In this document: positions 42,903 through 52,194 of the stretch, in pieces
Layout: each line of letters begins with the position of its first letter
Position numbering within the stretch: position 1 is the first letter of the stretch
Assembly: GCF_018982945.1 (NCBI RefSeq)
Contig: NZ_JABRXE010000001.1
Location: 496,001-560,000, forward strand
Direction of reading: 5' to 3'
Source of the DNA: Anaerostipes faecalis
GTDB taxonomy: Bacteria > Bacillota > Clostridia > Lachnospirales > Lachnospiraceae
DNA length: 64,000 nt
Position numbers and translations under genes: made by a program
Notes under the pieces: model-generated
Databases searched by the model: none
Seen by the model: only the letters and a program-made list of their open reading frames with translations
Told to the model about the DNA's origin: nothing

Positions 42903-43373
42903 ATGGAGAAAATGTTATTTAGTGGTGTTCAGTCTAATTCTGATGTTGCACTGATTGCAATTAAAGGAATTAAGAATCAGCCAGGGATTGCAGCGAAAGT
43001 ATTTGGATCAATTGCTGAGGAACACATTAATGTGGAGCTGATTCTTCAGTCTATTGGACGAGGAGATAAAAAAGATATCTCTTTTGTTGTAGGTAAAGAT
43101 GACGCACAGGCAGCTGTTGATACTCTGAAAAAAGCTTTTTCAGAAGATGATTATGATGAAATCGTATGTGATACAGCAGTTGGAATCGTATCTATTGTTG
43201 GTGCAGGTATGATGTCCAATTCTGGAGCAGCTTCAAAAATGTTTGAAGCATTGTATAATAAAGGAATCAATATTAAGATGATTTATACATCTGAAATTAA
43301 AATTACAGTATTGATTAAAGAAAGTCGTGTAGAACGTGCAGTTGAAGCATTAAAAGAACAATTCCAGGAATAA
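42903..43373 (+). CDS. Stand-alone tandem-ACT protein related to the aspartate kinase regulatory domain
   Basis: The 156 residues correspond to the C-terminal two ACT domains of aspartate kinase, without its kinase domain. Supporting segments are [60 protein letters not shown] and [17 protein letters not shown]. These ligand loops bind lysine or threonine in true aspartokinases. The start follows GAGGAG and overlaps nothing. It is placed between aspS and glyA, so it could sense an aspartate-family or one-carbon amino acid, or assemble with an aspartokinase made elsewhere. Confidence 0.88.
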   Translation: MEKMLFSGVQSNSDVALIAIKGIKNQPGIAAKVFGSIAEEHINVELILQSIGRGDKKDISFVVGKDDAQAAVDTLKKAFSEDDYDEIVCDTAVGIVSIVGAGMMSNSGAASKMFEALYNKGINIKMIYTSEIKITVLIKESRVERAVEALKEQFQE

Positions 43374-43399
43374 TAGGAAAGTACGAAAGGAGAACACAG

Positions 43400-44635
43400 A
43401 TGTTTGATTTTAGTGAAGTAAAAAATTATGACAGCGAAGTAGCAGCAGCAATGGAAGATGAACTCACGAGACAGAGAAGTAATCTGGAACTGATTGCCTC
43501 TGAAAATCTGGTGTCCAAAGCAGTTATGGCAGCAATGGGAAGCCATTTAACAAACAAGTATGCTGAAGGGTATCCTGGAAAACGTTATTATGGTGGATGC
43601 GAATACGTAGATGTTGTAGAAAACCTTGCAAGAGAACGTGCAAAAAAATTATTTGGATGTGAATATGTAAATGTTCAGCCTCATTCTGGAGCACAGGCAA
43701 ATATGGCAGTATTTTTTGCAGTTATGAATCTTGGTGATACTTATATGGGTATGAGTCTGGATCATGGCGGACATTTAACACATGGAAGTCCTGTCAACAT
43801 GTCTGGTAAAAACTATCATTGTGTACCATATGGTGTTAATGATGAAGGATTCATTGATTACGATGAAGTTGAAAGAATCGCACTGGAATGTAAACCTAAG
43901 ATGATTATTGCCGGAGCAAGTGCTTATGCAAGAGCTATTGATTTTAAGCGTTTCCGTGAGATTGCAGACAAAGTTGGAGCTGTTTTAATGGTAGATATGG
44001 CTCATATTGCAGGGCTTGTAGCTGCAGGATATCATCAGAGCCCGATTCCATATGCACATGTAACAACAACCACAACTCATAAAACATTAAGAGGACCACG
44101 TGGTGGTATGATTATGTGTAGTAATGAAGTTAATGAAAAATATAACTTTAACAAAGCAATATTCCCTGGAATTCAAGGTGGACCGCTGATGCATGTTATT
44201 GCAGCAAAGGCAGTATCTTTTAAAGAAGCATTATCAGATGAATATAAAACATATATTGGACAGGTTGTAAAAAATGCAGATGCCTTGGCTAAAGCATTAA
44301 TCGCAGAAGGATTTGATATCGTTTCTGGAGGAACAGACAACCATTTGATGCTTGTTGACCTGAAAAAATATGATCTGACTGGAAAAGAAGCAGAAAAAGT
44401 TCTGGATTCTGTTCATATTACATGTAATAAGAATACAGTACCAAATGATCCAAAATCTCCATTTGTAACATCTGGATTACGTCTTGGAACACCAGCAGTT
44501 ACAACAAGAGGATTGAAGGAAGAAGATATGGCAGTGATTGCCAAAGCCATTCGTCTGACATTATTAGATAAGAAGCTGGATGAAGCAGCAGCAATGGTAA
44601 AAGATCTGACAGATAAATATCCATTATATGAATAG
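43400..44635 (+). CDS. glyA: GlyA, serine hydroxymethyltransferase
   Basis: PLP enzyme converting serine and tetrahydrofolate to glycine and methylene-tetrahydrofolate. The 411 residues include [18 protein letters not shown] near residue 30, [13 protein letters not shown]-like [14 protein letters not shown] near residue 199 and the PLP-lysine motif [16 protein letters not shown] near residue 221. AAAGGAG precedes the ATG. It is last in the aspS-ACT-glyA run; a terminator follows at 44674-44712. Confidence 0.98.
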   Translation: MFDFSEVKNYDSEVAAAMEDELTRQRSNLELIASENLVSKAVMAAMGSHLTNKYAEGYPGKRYYGGCEYVDVVENLARERAKKLFGCEYVNVQPHSGAQANMAVFFAVMNLGDTYMGMSLDHGGHLTHGSPVNMSGKNYHCVPYGVNDEGFIDYDEVERIALECKPKMIIAGASAYARAIDFKRFREIADKVGAVLMVDMAHIAGLVAAGYHQSPIPYAHVTTTTTHKTLRGPRGGMIMCSNEVNEKYNFNKAIFPGIQGGPLMHVIAAKAVSFKEALSDEYKTYIGQVVKNADALAKALIAEGFDIVSGGTDNHLMLVDLKKYDLTGKEAEKVLDSVHITCNKNTVPNDPKSPFVTSGLRLGTPAVTTRGLKEEDMAVIAKAIRLTLLDKKLDEAAAMVKDLTDKYPLYE

Positions 44636-44673
44636 GAAAGAAGCGGATAAAACGCTGTAATGACCTATAGAGC

Positions 44674-44712
44674 AAAAAACGGGAATTCCTTAAAAGAACT
44701 TTCCGTTTTTTT
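44674..44712 (+). terminator. Terminator after glyA
   Basis: AAAAAACGGGAA pairs with TTTCCGTTTTTT across a short loop, ending in a run of seven T residues. Confidence 0.8.
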
Positions 44713-44747
44713 CTATATTTTTAGACAAAATATAGAAAAAATATCCA

Positions 44748-44776
44748 TTGCATTAGTCATCAATATGAGTTAGAAT
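44748..44776 (+). promoter_or_regulatory. Promoter of the L,D-transpeptidase gene
   Basis: TTGCAT (44748-44753) and TAGAAT (44771-44776) with a 17-base spacer, 51 bases before the start codon. Confidence 0.55.
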
Positions 44777-44827
44777 AATACCTATCGGATTTTTACTAAG
44801 TTTTTACATTGTGGAGGAGTTCATAAA

Positions 44828-46315
44828 ATGAAGAAAAAACAAAAGCTGATGATTGCCTGTGGAATAGTGGCTCTATTTATTGCTATTGCAGCAGGAGTAC
44901 ATATATATTATCTGGATCGTTGGTTTCCGGGAAGTACATTTAATCAGGTAGATGTATCAGGAATGACATACGAGGAGTCTGTAAGAGAAATTAAAGAATC
45001 TGTTGCAGATTATAAATTAAAAATAAAAGCAAGAAATAAAGGAAGTCTGACAGTTTCAGGAAAAGATATTGAACTTGCATTTACATCAGAAGAAGTTTTA
45101 AAAAAAATGTTTGACGGTCAGCACGAAAAAAGTGTGATTGTTTCATTTTTTGATAGTGGTGATGAAACATCTGTGAATGCAGTTTCATATTCAGAAAAAA
45201 AATTAAACAATATATTAAAATCTTCCCAGATTTTTAAGGGAAGTGATCAGTATAAGATTATAAAACCACAGGATGCGACTATTGTTTACTCAGAGAAGAA
45301 AAAGTATGGAGTCATTCAGAAAGAAAATGAAGGAAATCAGCTGGATGAAGCACAATTTCTTTCTGCCGGAAAACAGGCAGTTGAATCTCTGTCAGAGAAT
45401 ATAAATCTAACAGATGAGAAAAAATATCCTAATGTTTATAAAAAACCTGGATTATATGAAGATGATAAAGAACTAAAGGATATGCAGGAAACGTATAATC
45501 AGATTCTTCTTCACTGGATTCAGTGGGATATGGGTAATAATGTTACAGAAACATTAGGACCAGATACATTAAAAAACTGTATTAAGATTGATACTCAAAA
45601 GCACACAGTGAAAATCAGCAAAAAAGCAGTTGAAAAATGGATTGAATCATTTTGCCTTAAATATAAGACACAGGGAATTACAAGAACATTTAAAACCCAT
45701 TCCGGTAAAAAAATTAAGATCAGTGGCGGTGATTACGGATGGAGAATAGATTACGATAAGGTTATTAAACAGGTGTTAAAGATCCTGAAAAAAGCTCCTG
45801 ACACGAAAGCTATAGAAGCCTATAAGAAGAAGCCATCTGCGGATAATGAAAAAGCACTGATAACTTCATTAAAGCCTGTATATAGTCACAAAGGTTATCG
45901 GATGGATTATCAGAATAAGCAGAATGACTGGGATACCAAGAACTATAGTGAAGTGGATCTTTCAGCTCAGCAGGTTTATGTATATAGAAATGGAAAAATG
46001 GTATTTAGCTGTATTTGTATTACCGGTAAGGCAACTCCTGACAGAATAACAAGGACAGGAGTTTATGATATTAAAGAAAAGAAGCTGACCAAAACTTTAA
46101 CAGGAGCAGATTACAGTGTAGAAACAAAATACTGGACCAGAATCATGTGGACTGGAACAGGATACCATTACAGCAGTCGAGGCGACTGGGGCAGATGGTC
46201 TACTACATATTATAAAACTGCAGGATCCCATGGATGTGTAAATCTCACATTGGAAAATGCTGAAGCAATCTATCGTTTGACAAAGATTGGTGATCCGGTC
46301 TTTATTCATTATTAA
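44828..46315 (+). CDS. L,D-transpeptidase (YkuD domain) with peptidoglycan-binding domains
   Basis: Forms 3-3 cross-links in peptidoglycan or attaches groups to it. The 495 residues have one N-terminal membrane helix (about 8-27), which acts as signal anchor. A long extracytoplasmic region with PG_binding_4-like repeats (GSTFNQVDVSGMTYEESVRE and KNCIKIDTQKHTVKISKKAV) follows. The C-terminal YkuD domain (about 375-495) has the catalytic Cys in SHGCVNLTLENAEAIY. GGAGGAG precedes the ATG. It is monocistronic between two terminators, so expression is independent. Confidence 0.94.
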   Translation: MKKKQKLMIACGIVALFIAIAAGVHIYYLDRWFPGSTFNQVDVSGMTYEESVREIKESVADYKLKIKARNKGSLTVSGKDIELAFTSEEVLKKMFDGQHEKSVIVSFFDSGDETSVNAVSYSEKKLNNILKSSQIFKGSDQYKIIKPQDATIVYSEKKKYGVIQKENEGNQLDEAQFLSAGKQAVESLSENINLTDEKKYPNVYKKPGLYEDDKELKDMQETYNQILLHWIQWDMGNNVTETLGPDTLKNCIKIDTQKHTVKISKKAVEKWIESFCLKYKTQGITRTFKTHSGKKIKISGGDYGWRIDYDKVIKQVLKILKKAPDTKAIEAYKKKPSADNEKALITSLKPVYSHKGYRMDYQNKQNDWDTKNYSEVDLSAQQVYVYRNGKMVFSCICITGKATPDRITRTGVYDIKEKKLTKTLTGADYSVETKYWTRIMWTGTGYHYSSRGDWGRWSTTYYKTAGSHGCVNLTLENAEAIYRLTKIGDPVFIHY

Positions 46316-46321
46316 AAAAAT

Positions 46322-46358
46322 AAGTACCAGAGGATTATAGAGTCCTTCTGGTACTTTG
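46322..46358. terminator. Bidirectional terminator between the L,D-transpeptidase and AraC genes
   Basis: AAGTACCAGA (46322-46331) and TCTGGTACTT (46347-46356) form a 10-bp stem, extended by GGA/TCC. Either strand can give an A/T-rich tail. Confidence 0.75.
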
Positions 46359-46361
46359 TTT

Positions 46362-47273
46362 TTACATAGGAAATTGTTTTGAATTCCATACTTTATAAAA
46401 TTCTCTGGGAGTGTATCCAAGAACTTTTTTAAATGTCTCAGAAAAATAGCTGCTTCCAGAAAATCCAACTTCTTTTGCAATCACTGTCATTGATTTTTCG
46501 TGAGCTAAAATTAGGGGGAAACTTTTCCATATTCGAAGACGAATCAAATAGTCAACAGGACTGTAGGGAAGGATTCGCTGGAATATGCGGCTACATTCAC
46601 TGTTACTCAAAGAACAGGAAGCAGCTATATCTGCTAAAGTATGTTTTTGGGAATAAGTTTCATCCAGGTACTGTATCATTATTTTTATGCGTTGAATATC
46701 TTTTTGGTCTTTTTTAGCCATAGGTGACAGAGAGGAAATATTTTGAAGAATATAATAAAATATTTCTGGGACAAAGTGCTGGATTTTTAATTCATAGCCA
46801 AAATTTTTTGTCTCGCATATAGCTGTTATTTTTTTTAGTAATTCCAGAATATATTTCTGCCATGGAATTCTTGGAATTAGAGGAATATGGGAAAATGAAG
46901 GATTTTCAGAAATCGGTAAAATGTATTTCTGATAAATGCTATCACTTTCATTTTGATAAAGCATGTGCTTTCCAACACATATGGAAAGAAAACAACAATT
47001 ATATTTCTGATAGGACATGGCATAGTGAATTTGTCCGGCATTGATAAACAATCCTTCTCCTTTGGAGATGATATAACCTTTCTGATTAATATGGAACTCT
47101 AATTTACCGGAACACACAAAAATAAATTCAAAATCCTCCTGCCAATGGGGAAATATAATTTTTCCGGGAAGCGTTTGGATATCATATATGTTTCCTTCAA
47201 AAGAAAATGTTTCAGAAGGAACAGATCTATCGTTGAAATCAAATTTAACCGGATGTTGTTTAATTTGCTTCAT
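46362..47273 (-). CDS. AraC-family transcriptional regulator with cupin sensor domain
   Basis: The 303 residues have an N-terminal cupin-like domain (FPHWQEDFEFIFVCSGKLEF near residue 41, then KGEGLFINAGQIHY) and a C-terminal double helix-turn-helix. The latter is seen in LADIAASCSLSNSECSRIFQ and VIAKEVGFSGSSYFSETFKK near residue 263. GAGGTG precedes the ATG. It lies 25 bases downstream of the LUD-domain gene on the same strand and is likely co-transcribed with it. The inducer is unknown, probably a sugar or organic acid by fold. Confidence 0.93.
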   Translation of the reverse strand: MKQIKQHPVKFDFNDRSVPSETFSFEGNIYDIQTLPGKIIFPHWQEDFEFIFVCSGKLEFHINQKGYIISKGEGLFINAGQIHYAMSYQKYNCCFLSICVGKHMLYQNESDSIYQKYILPISENPSFSHIPLIPRIPWQKYILELLKKITAICETKNFGYELKIQHFVPEIFYYILQNISSLSPMAKKDQKDIQRIKIMIQYLDETYSQKHTLADIAASCSLSNSECSRIFQRILPYSPVDYLIRLRIWKSFPLILAHEKSMTVIAKEVGFSGSSYFSETFKKVLGYTPREFYKVWNSKQFPM

Positions 47274-47298
47274 GAAAACACCTCATAATAAAATTGAA

Positions 47299-47937
47299 TT
47301 AGTAACCTAATTCTTCACCAACTAAGATGATCTTAATTCGATCTTTCATAGCTGCACTTTGACGTCTTGTGACTACAATCTGGCTGCAAATACAGCTATC
47401 TCCATAGCAGTCACCGCATCGTCCATTGAGAGAACAAGGAGTCTCCAGTCCCAGACGAATGGTATTTGGAGGTGAAGCAAAGTTTCTGACACGGGCAACT
47501 CCATCTTCTACATTGTTTACCACTTTATTCATTCCGATAACCATGATAATGTGTTTCGGACCATAGATTAGAGAGGCAACCCTGTTTCCGGTTCCGTCAA
47601 TGTTAATCAGTTCTCCGTCTAAAGTAATAGCATTGCTACTCATCAGATAATAATCAGATAACACTGATTTGCTAAAAATTTCACGTTGTTCATCATAATT
47701 TTTTGCAACGGAACGATCAATGATCTTATAATCTCCAGAAGTAACAGCATCCATTAAGCCTAGCTCTATTATACTCTCAGATCCTCCCCATGATACAACA
47801 GACCCTTTTTCTATGTAAGATAATGCCTGCTTCAGGGCATCTTTTTTTGTAGCACAATAGACACCTTGAATATTCCGTTTTTTCAGGTTTTTGATAATGG
47901 TTGCGGCTTTACGCTCATTTGCTTTTTGTAAACTCAT
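47299..47937 (-). CDS. LUD-domain protein (lactate-utilisation-like)
   Basis: The 212 residues match the LUD fold: GSVVSWGGSESIIELGLMD near residue 43, LMSSNAITLDGELINIDGTG near residue 98 and VIGMNKVVNNVEDGVARVRN. The Cys-rich stretch PCSLNGRCGDCYGDSCIC near residue 166 could hold an iron-sulfur cluster or zinc. This is the single-domain clostridial branch, whose substrate is unproven and which lacks LutA/LutB partners here. It is divergent from topB. Confidence 0.88.
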   Translation of the reverse strand: MSLQKANERKAATIIKNLKKRNIQGVYCATKKDALKQALSYIEKGSVVSWGGSESIIELGLMDAVTSGDYKIIDRSVAKNYDEQREIFSKSVLSDYYLMSSNAITLDGELINIDGTGNRVASLIYGPKHIIMVIGMNKVVNNVEDGVARVRNFASPPNTIRLGLETPCSLNGRCGDCYGDSCICSQIVVTRRQSAAMKDRIKIILVGEELGY

Positions 47938-47951
47938 ATAATCATCCTTTC

Positions 47952-47980
47952 TTGATTTATGTTGTTATTTAGTATATCAT
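47952..47980 (+). promoter_or_regulatory. Promoter of topB
   Basis: TTGATT (47952-47957) and TATCAT (47975-47980) with a 17-base spacer. The predicted transcript starts near 47987, only 7 bases before the ATG at 47994, which argues for the later TTG start of topB. Confidence 0.5.
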
Positions 47981-48035
47981 AAACAGAGTCTGCATGAACA
48001 GGATTTGCAGAAATTTTTCGAAGGCAGGTATTGTT

Positions 48036-50012
48036 TTGAAATCACTATTTATAACAGAAAAACCCAGTGTAGCCAGAGAATTTGCTGCTGCACTAAATAT
48101 AAATGCACAAAATAAAGATGGTTACATGGAAGGGGAGAAGGCAGTGATTACATGGTGTGTCGGTCATCTGGTTACAATGTCTTATCCGGATAAATATGAT
48201 CCTGCATTGAAAAAATGGGATTTAGAGACGATTCCTTTCATACCCAAAGAATTTAAATATGAAATTATTCCTTCTGTAAAGAAGCAGTTTGATATTGTAA
48301 GTATGCTTTTAAATCGAAAAGATATTGACACTATATATGTTTGTACTGACTCTGGACGTGAAGGAGAATATATTTACAGGCTGGTGGAGCAGGAAGCAAA
48401 GGTCGAAAATAAAATAAGGAAAAGAGTGTGGATTGATTCTCAGACAAAAGAAGAGGTAATCCGAGGAGTCAGAGAAGCAAAAGATCTCAGTGAATATGAT
48501 AATCTTGCATCTGCGGCTTATTTAAGAGCCAAAGAAGATTATCTTATGGGAATAAATTTTTCCAGGGTTCTGACATTAAAATACGGATGGACTTTGGGAA
48601 ATTATCTTAATCAGAAGAAGAGCCTGGTAGTTGCAGTGGGACGTGTTATGACTTGTGTTCTTGGGATGATCGTAAAAAGAGAACGAGAAATAAGAAATTT
48701 TGTTCCAACATCTTTTTATCGGGTGATTGCACATTTGAACTGTCAGGGCTTTGAAGTGGAAGCTGAATGGAAGGCAGTGAAAGGTTCAAGATACTATGAA
48801 TCTTCCAAGCTGTATAAGGATAATGGATTTTTAGACAAGAAAGAAGCCCGGGATTTTATTGAGTTTTTGGAGGATGGATCTAATGGAGAAATCATTGTGA
48901 AATCATCCGCCAGGCGTACAGAAAAGAAAAATCCCCCATTATTATATAATCTGGCTGAACTTCAGAATCAGTGTTCCAAAATGTTCAAATTGAGTCCCGA
49001 TGAAACATTAAAGATCGTACAAGAGCTGTATGAAAGAAAACTTGTTACCTACCCGAGAACCGATGCAAGAGTATTATCCACTGCTGTTAGCAAAGAAATA
49101 TATAAGAATATAAAAGGACTGACCGGTTATGTACCGTTAAGTACATATGCATCTGAGATTCTGGAACAAAAAAAATATCAGGGTATCAGTAGAACAAAAT
49201 ATGTAGATGATAAAAAAATAACAGATCATTATGCAATTATTCCTACTGGTCAGGCTATATCCGGGCTGGGAAGTATTTCACAGCTTGGACAGAAAGTATA
49301 TGATGTAATCGTCAGGAGATTTTTAAGTATTTTTATGCCGCCTGCAGTATATACAAAGATTAAATTGGAAACAGAAACAAAAGGAGAAACATTTTTCGCT
49401 AATTTTAAAATATTGAAAGATCCTGGTTATTTAAAAGTTGCAGGAACGGGAAATTCTAAAAAAGAGGATGGTTTGACCCAGGAGCAGATGGATGCAATTA
49501 CATCCTTAAAAAAAGGAGGGAAACTTCCTGTAAAAAGTTATAAAATTAAAAATGGAACAACAACTCCACCTAAACGATATAATTCCGGATCTCTGATTCT
49601 TGCAATGGAAAATGCAGGACAGCTGATCGAAGATGAAGATCTCAGGGAACAGATAAAAGGAAGCGGAATAGGAACAAGTGCAACAAGAGCAGAAATTGTG
49701 AAAAAACTGATCACTAATAAATATATTGCATTGAACAAAAAGACTCAGATCGTGACTCCTACATTGACAGGAGAAATGATCGTAAATGTTGTCAGTGCTT
49801 CCATTGGGTCATTGCTGAATCCGGAATTAACAGCCAGCTGGGAAAAAGGGTTAACGTATGTTGCAGAAGGAACTGTCACAGAAGAAGAATATATGGAGAA
49901 ACTGGACAGATTTGTATCCCAGAAAACTAATATCGTAAAACAAAATAATTATCAGTATCAATTGAGACAGTCATTTGATCAGATTGCTCCATATTACAAA
50001 AAAAATAAATAA
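48036..50012 (+). CDS. topB: DNA topoisomerase III (type IA)
   Basis: Type IA topoisomerase that relaxes or decatenates DNA. 658 residues from the TTG start: (M)KSLFITEKPSVAREFAAALN opens the TOPRIM domain, VCTDSGREGEYIYRLV is the second acidic motif, and KLVTYPRTDARVL holds the active-site Tyr near residue 337. GSGIGTSATRAEIVKKL completes the family pattern. No C-terminal zinc fingers are present, as expected for TopB. An ATG at 47994 would add 14 residues without similarity and lies almost at the transcription start; TTG 48036 matches the family N-terminus, so it is preferred. Confidence 0.93.
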   Translation: MKSLFITEKPSVAREFAAALNINAQNKDGYMEGEKAVITWCVGHLVTMSYPDKYDPALKKWDLETIPFIPKEFKYEIIPSVKKQFDIVSMLLNRKDIDTIYVCTDSGREGEYIYRLVEQEAKVENKIRKRVWIDSQTKEEVIRGVREAKDLSEYDNLASAAYLRAKEDYLMGINFSRVLTLKYGWTLGNYLNQKKSLVVAVGRVMTCVLGMIVKREREIRNFVPTSFYRVIAHLNCQGFEVEAEWKAVKGSRYYESSKLYKDNGFLDKKEARDFIEFLEDGSNGEIIVKSSARRTEKKNPPLLYNLAELQNQCSKMFKLSPDETLKIVQELYERKLVTYPRTDARVLSTAVSKEIYKNIKGLTGYVPLSTYASEILEQKKYQGISRTKYVDDKKITDHYAIIPTGQAISGLGSISQLGQKVYDVIVRRFLSIFMPPAVYTKIKLETETKGETFFANFKILKDPGYLKVAGTGNSKKEDGLTQEQMDAITSLKKGGKLPVKSYKIKNGTTTPPKRYNSGSLILAMENAGQLIEDEDLREQIKGSGIGTSATRAEIVKKLITNKYIALNKKTQIVTPTLTGEMIVNVVSASIGSLLNPELTASWEKGLTYVAEGTVTEEEYMEKLDRFVSQKTNIVKQNNYQYQLRQSFDQIAPYYKKNK

Positions 50013-50022
50013 GATTCGTTAT

Positions 50023-50056
50023 AAGAGAACAGGCATATAAGATGTTTGTTCTTTTT
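50023..50056 (+). terminator. Terminator after topB
   Basis: AAGAGAACA (50023-50031) pairs with TGTTCTTTT (50047-50055), one G-T pair, ending in a T-run. Confidence 0.65.
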
Positions 50057-50061
50057 ATTAT

Positions 50062-50089
50062 GCATATTTTTAATGCTTTTCCATATATT
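50062..50089 (+). promoter_or_regulatory. Candidate sigma-E promoter of the spoIIIA operon
   Basis: GCATATT (50062-50068) fits the sigma-E -35 pattern KMATATT, and CATATATT (50082-50089) is close to the -10 pattern CATACAHT. The spacer is 13 bases, one short of the usual 14-15. It lies 28 bases before spoIIIAA, where mother-cell expression would be needed. Confidence 0.45.
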
Positions 50090-50117
50090 TGATTATACAG
50101 ATTATTTGGAGGTGTAT

Positions 50118-51050
50118 ATGAAAGAAGGTTCTGAGATATTTCAGATACTTCCGTTGAAAATCAGGGAAAGCTTCATAAATTCCAATATAGATTTTTCAAA
50201 ATTACAGGAAGTAAGATTAAGAATCAATCAGCCGGTAATCGTTAAGTATGACGGATACGAAATATTTCTATCTGAGAAAAATGGTTTTACAAATGAAAAG
50301 AATAAAAGATATATTTTTTTAATAGAAGATTTAAGACAAACATTAGAATACATAAGCAGCTATTCATTGTATGCATATGAAGAGCAAATTAAACAGGGGT
50401 TTATAACTGTTCGTGGTGGACATAGAGTGGGACTGTCAGGAAGTGCAGTCATTGACCGTGGAAGAGTAAAAAATCTGAAGTATATTTCAAGTCTTAATAT
50501 CCGTGTGGCTCATCAGGTAAAAAATTGCGCATTACCGATTTACAAAGGATGCAGTAAGAACGGGAAAATACTTCCAACTCTGATTTTATCGCCCCCCGGG
50601 TGCGGGAAAACAACATTATTAAGAGATTTAATCCGCCTTATATCCCTGCATGGACAAACTGTAGGAGTGGCAGATGAAAGAAGTGAGATTGGTGCCTCCT
50701 ATCAGGGAATTCCTCAAAATGATCTTGGAATACGTACGGATATTATGGACGGATGCAGAAAAGATGAAGGTATGAATATGCTGATTCGGTCTATGGCTCC
50801 AGAAGTTATTGCAGTAGATGAAGTTGGGAGTAAAGAAGATGTGGAAGCATTGATTTTCTGTGCATTTCGCGGGTGCACTATGCTTGCAACTGCTCATGGA
50901 AAAAGTCGGGAATCATTGTTGAGAAATCCTTACATGAAAGAGATTTCCGATAAAAAAATGTTTCAAAGATACGTTTTGCTGGACAATCTTGGGAAACCGG
51001 GAACTGTAAAAAAAATATTAGATGAAAACGGGGTTGAATTAAATGATTAA
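50118..51050 (+). CDS. spoIIIAA: SpoIIIAA, stage III sporulation ATPase
   Basis: Secretion-type ATPase of the SpoIIIA-SpoIIQ feeding-tube channel between mother cell and forespore. The 310 residues carry Walker A LSPPGCGKTTLLRD near residue 158, Walker B VIAVDEVGSKEDVEAL near residue 233 and an R-rich N-domain. GGAGGTG precedes ATG 50118; the in-frame ATG at 50046 would add a hydrophobic tail across the sigma-E-like promoter and is unlikely. It heads eight contiguous spoIIIA genes. Confidence 0.95.
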   Translation: MKEGSEIFQILPLKIRESFINSNIDFSKLQEVRLRINQPVIVKYDGYEIFLSEKNGFTNEKNKRYIFLIEDLRQTLEYISSYSLYAYEEQIKQGFITVRGGHRVGLSGSAVIDRGRVKNLKYISSLNIRVAHQVKNCALPIYKGCSKNGKILPTLILSPPGCGKTTLLRDLIRLISLHGQTVGVADERSEIGASYQGIPQNDLGIRTDIMDGCRKDEGMNMLIRSMAPEVIAVDEVGSKEDVEALIFCAFRGCTMLATAHGKSRESLLRNPYMKEISDKKMFQRYVLLDNLGKPGTVKKILDENGVELND

Positions 51051-51561
51051 GATAATAGGTGCCTGTATGATTATTGCTTCGGGAATATCTTTTGGATTTA
51101 TTAAAGCAGCAAAGGAACAAAAAAAACTGGAGCAGGGAATTGCATTAAAAAGAATGTTATATCTTCTGCAGGGAGAAATCAGATATGGATTTACACCTCT
51201 TCCAGAAGCTATTCGAGCGATTTCAAAAAAAACAGTACAGGAGTTTGCTCCCTTTCTACAAAATGCCGCAGACAGGATGGATACACATTCAGAAGATTCT
51301 TTTGCATCAATATGGAAAAATTCTATGGAAGAGAATCTGTCTCCGATAATCTTAGAAAAAAGTTTTATGGAACCAATACTGACAATGGGAGAAACAATAG
51401 GATACCTGGATAAAGAAATGCAGTTAAAGACCATCAGTTTTGCAATAGAGCAGGTGGAAGATATTATTTTGCAGATAAAGGAGCAGGTAATAAGAAATTG
51501 TAAAATGTATCGTTCTTTTGGAATATCCTTTAGTCTCTTAATCGTAATAATACTTTTATGA
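51043..51561 (+). CDS. spoIIIAB: SpoIIIAB, stage III sporulation protein
   Basis: The 172-residue membrane protein has hydrophobic ends (about residues 2-22 and 155-172) and an internal helical domain with LQGEIRYGFTPLPEAI near residue 43 and MGETIGYLDKEMQLKTISF near residue 114, like the GspF-type folds. It probably anchors the channel ATPase. It overlaps spoIIIAA by 8 bases. Confidence 0.93.
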   Translation: MIKIIGACMIIASGISFGFIKAAKEQKKLEQGIALKRMLYLLQGEIRYGFTPLPEAIRAISKKTVQEFAPFLQNAADRMDTHSEDSFASIWKNSMEENLSPIILEKSFMEPILTMGETIGYLDKEMQLKTISFAIEQVEDIILQIKEQVIRNCKMYRSFGISFSLLIVIILL

Positions 51562-51592
51562 ACAAAAAATTTTTTATGTCTGGGAGGAAAAA

Positions 51593-51790
51593 ATGAGTGT
51601 AAATATTATTTTTCGAATTGCAGCAGTTGGTATTCTTGTAACTATTCTGGTTCAGGTATTAAAACATTCAGGGAGGGATGAACAGGCGTTTTTAATTACT
51701 CTTGCAGGGCTGATCCTGGTATTGTCCTGGGTGATTCCTTATATTTATGATTTATTTGAAAGTGTTCAAACCCTTTTTACGATTTCTTAA
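51593..51790 (+). CDS. spoIIIAC: SpoIIIAC, stage III sporulation protein
   Basis: A 65-residue protein with two membrane helices, VNIIFRIAAVGILVTILVQV and FLITLAGLILVLSWVIPYIY, joined by the short polar HSGRDEQA loop that marks this family. GGGAGG precedes the ATG. It lies between spoIIIAB and spoIIIAD in the usual order and forms part of the channel membrane complex. Confidence 0.93.
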   Translation: MSVNIIFRIAAVGILVTILVQVLKHSGRDEQAFLITLAGLILVLSWVIPYIYDLFESVQTLFTIS

Positions 51791-51804
51791 AAAGGAGGTA
51801 GAAG

Positions 51805-52194
51805 ATGATACAGGCAGCTCTTTTCGGAATTATTGCCAGTATTGCAATATTAAAATTAAAAAGCATAAGGCCGGAAATCGCACTTGCTCTTGGAATAGCA
51901 GCGAGTTTGATACTGGCACTTTATGGTCTGAAGGAAATGAAACAGATTTTAAATGTTTTCGAGACCATTCGAGCATATTCAGGAATTCCCAAAAGTTATT
52001 TTCAGATACTGCTGAAATTAATAGGCATATCATTTCTGTGTGAATTTACATCTGACATATGTAAAGATTCTGGACAGACTACCATTGGAAAGCAGATAGA
52101 ATTTATTGGAAAGATGTCCATTCTTATTGTAAGTATTCCGATTTTTCAGGCCTTGTTGGAAACCATTCAAAAACTGATAGGGAATGGAAAATGA
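51805..52194 (+). CDS. spoIIIAD: SpoIIIAD, stage III sporulation protein
   Basis: The 129 residues have about four membrane segments and the conserved cytoplasmic segments LKSIRPEIALALGIAASLIL and DICKDSGQTTIGKQIEFIGK. AAAGGAGG precedes the ATG. It overlaps spoIIIAE by 4 bases (ATGA), so the two are translationally coupled. Confidence 0.95.
   Translation: MIQAALFGIIASIAILKLKSIRPEIALALGIAASLILALYGLKEMKQILNVFETIRAYSGIPKSYFQILLKLIGISFLCEFTSDICKDSGQTTIGKQIEFIGKMSILIVSIPIFQALLETIQKLIGNGK

Noticed and set aside
50046-50117. Longer SpoIIIAA starting at ATG 50046
   Set aside because: No ribosome site; it would overlap the sigma-E-like promoter, while GGAGGTG marks ATG 50118.
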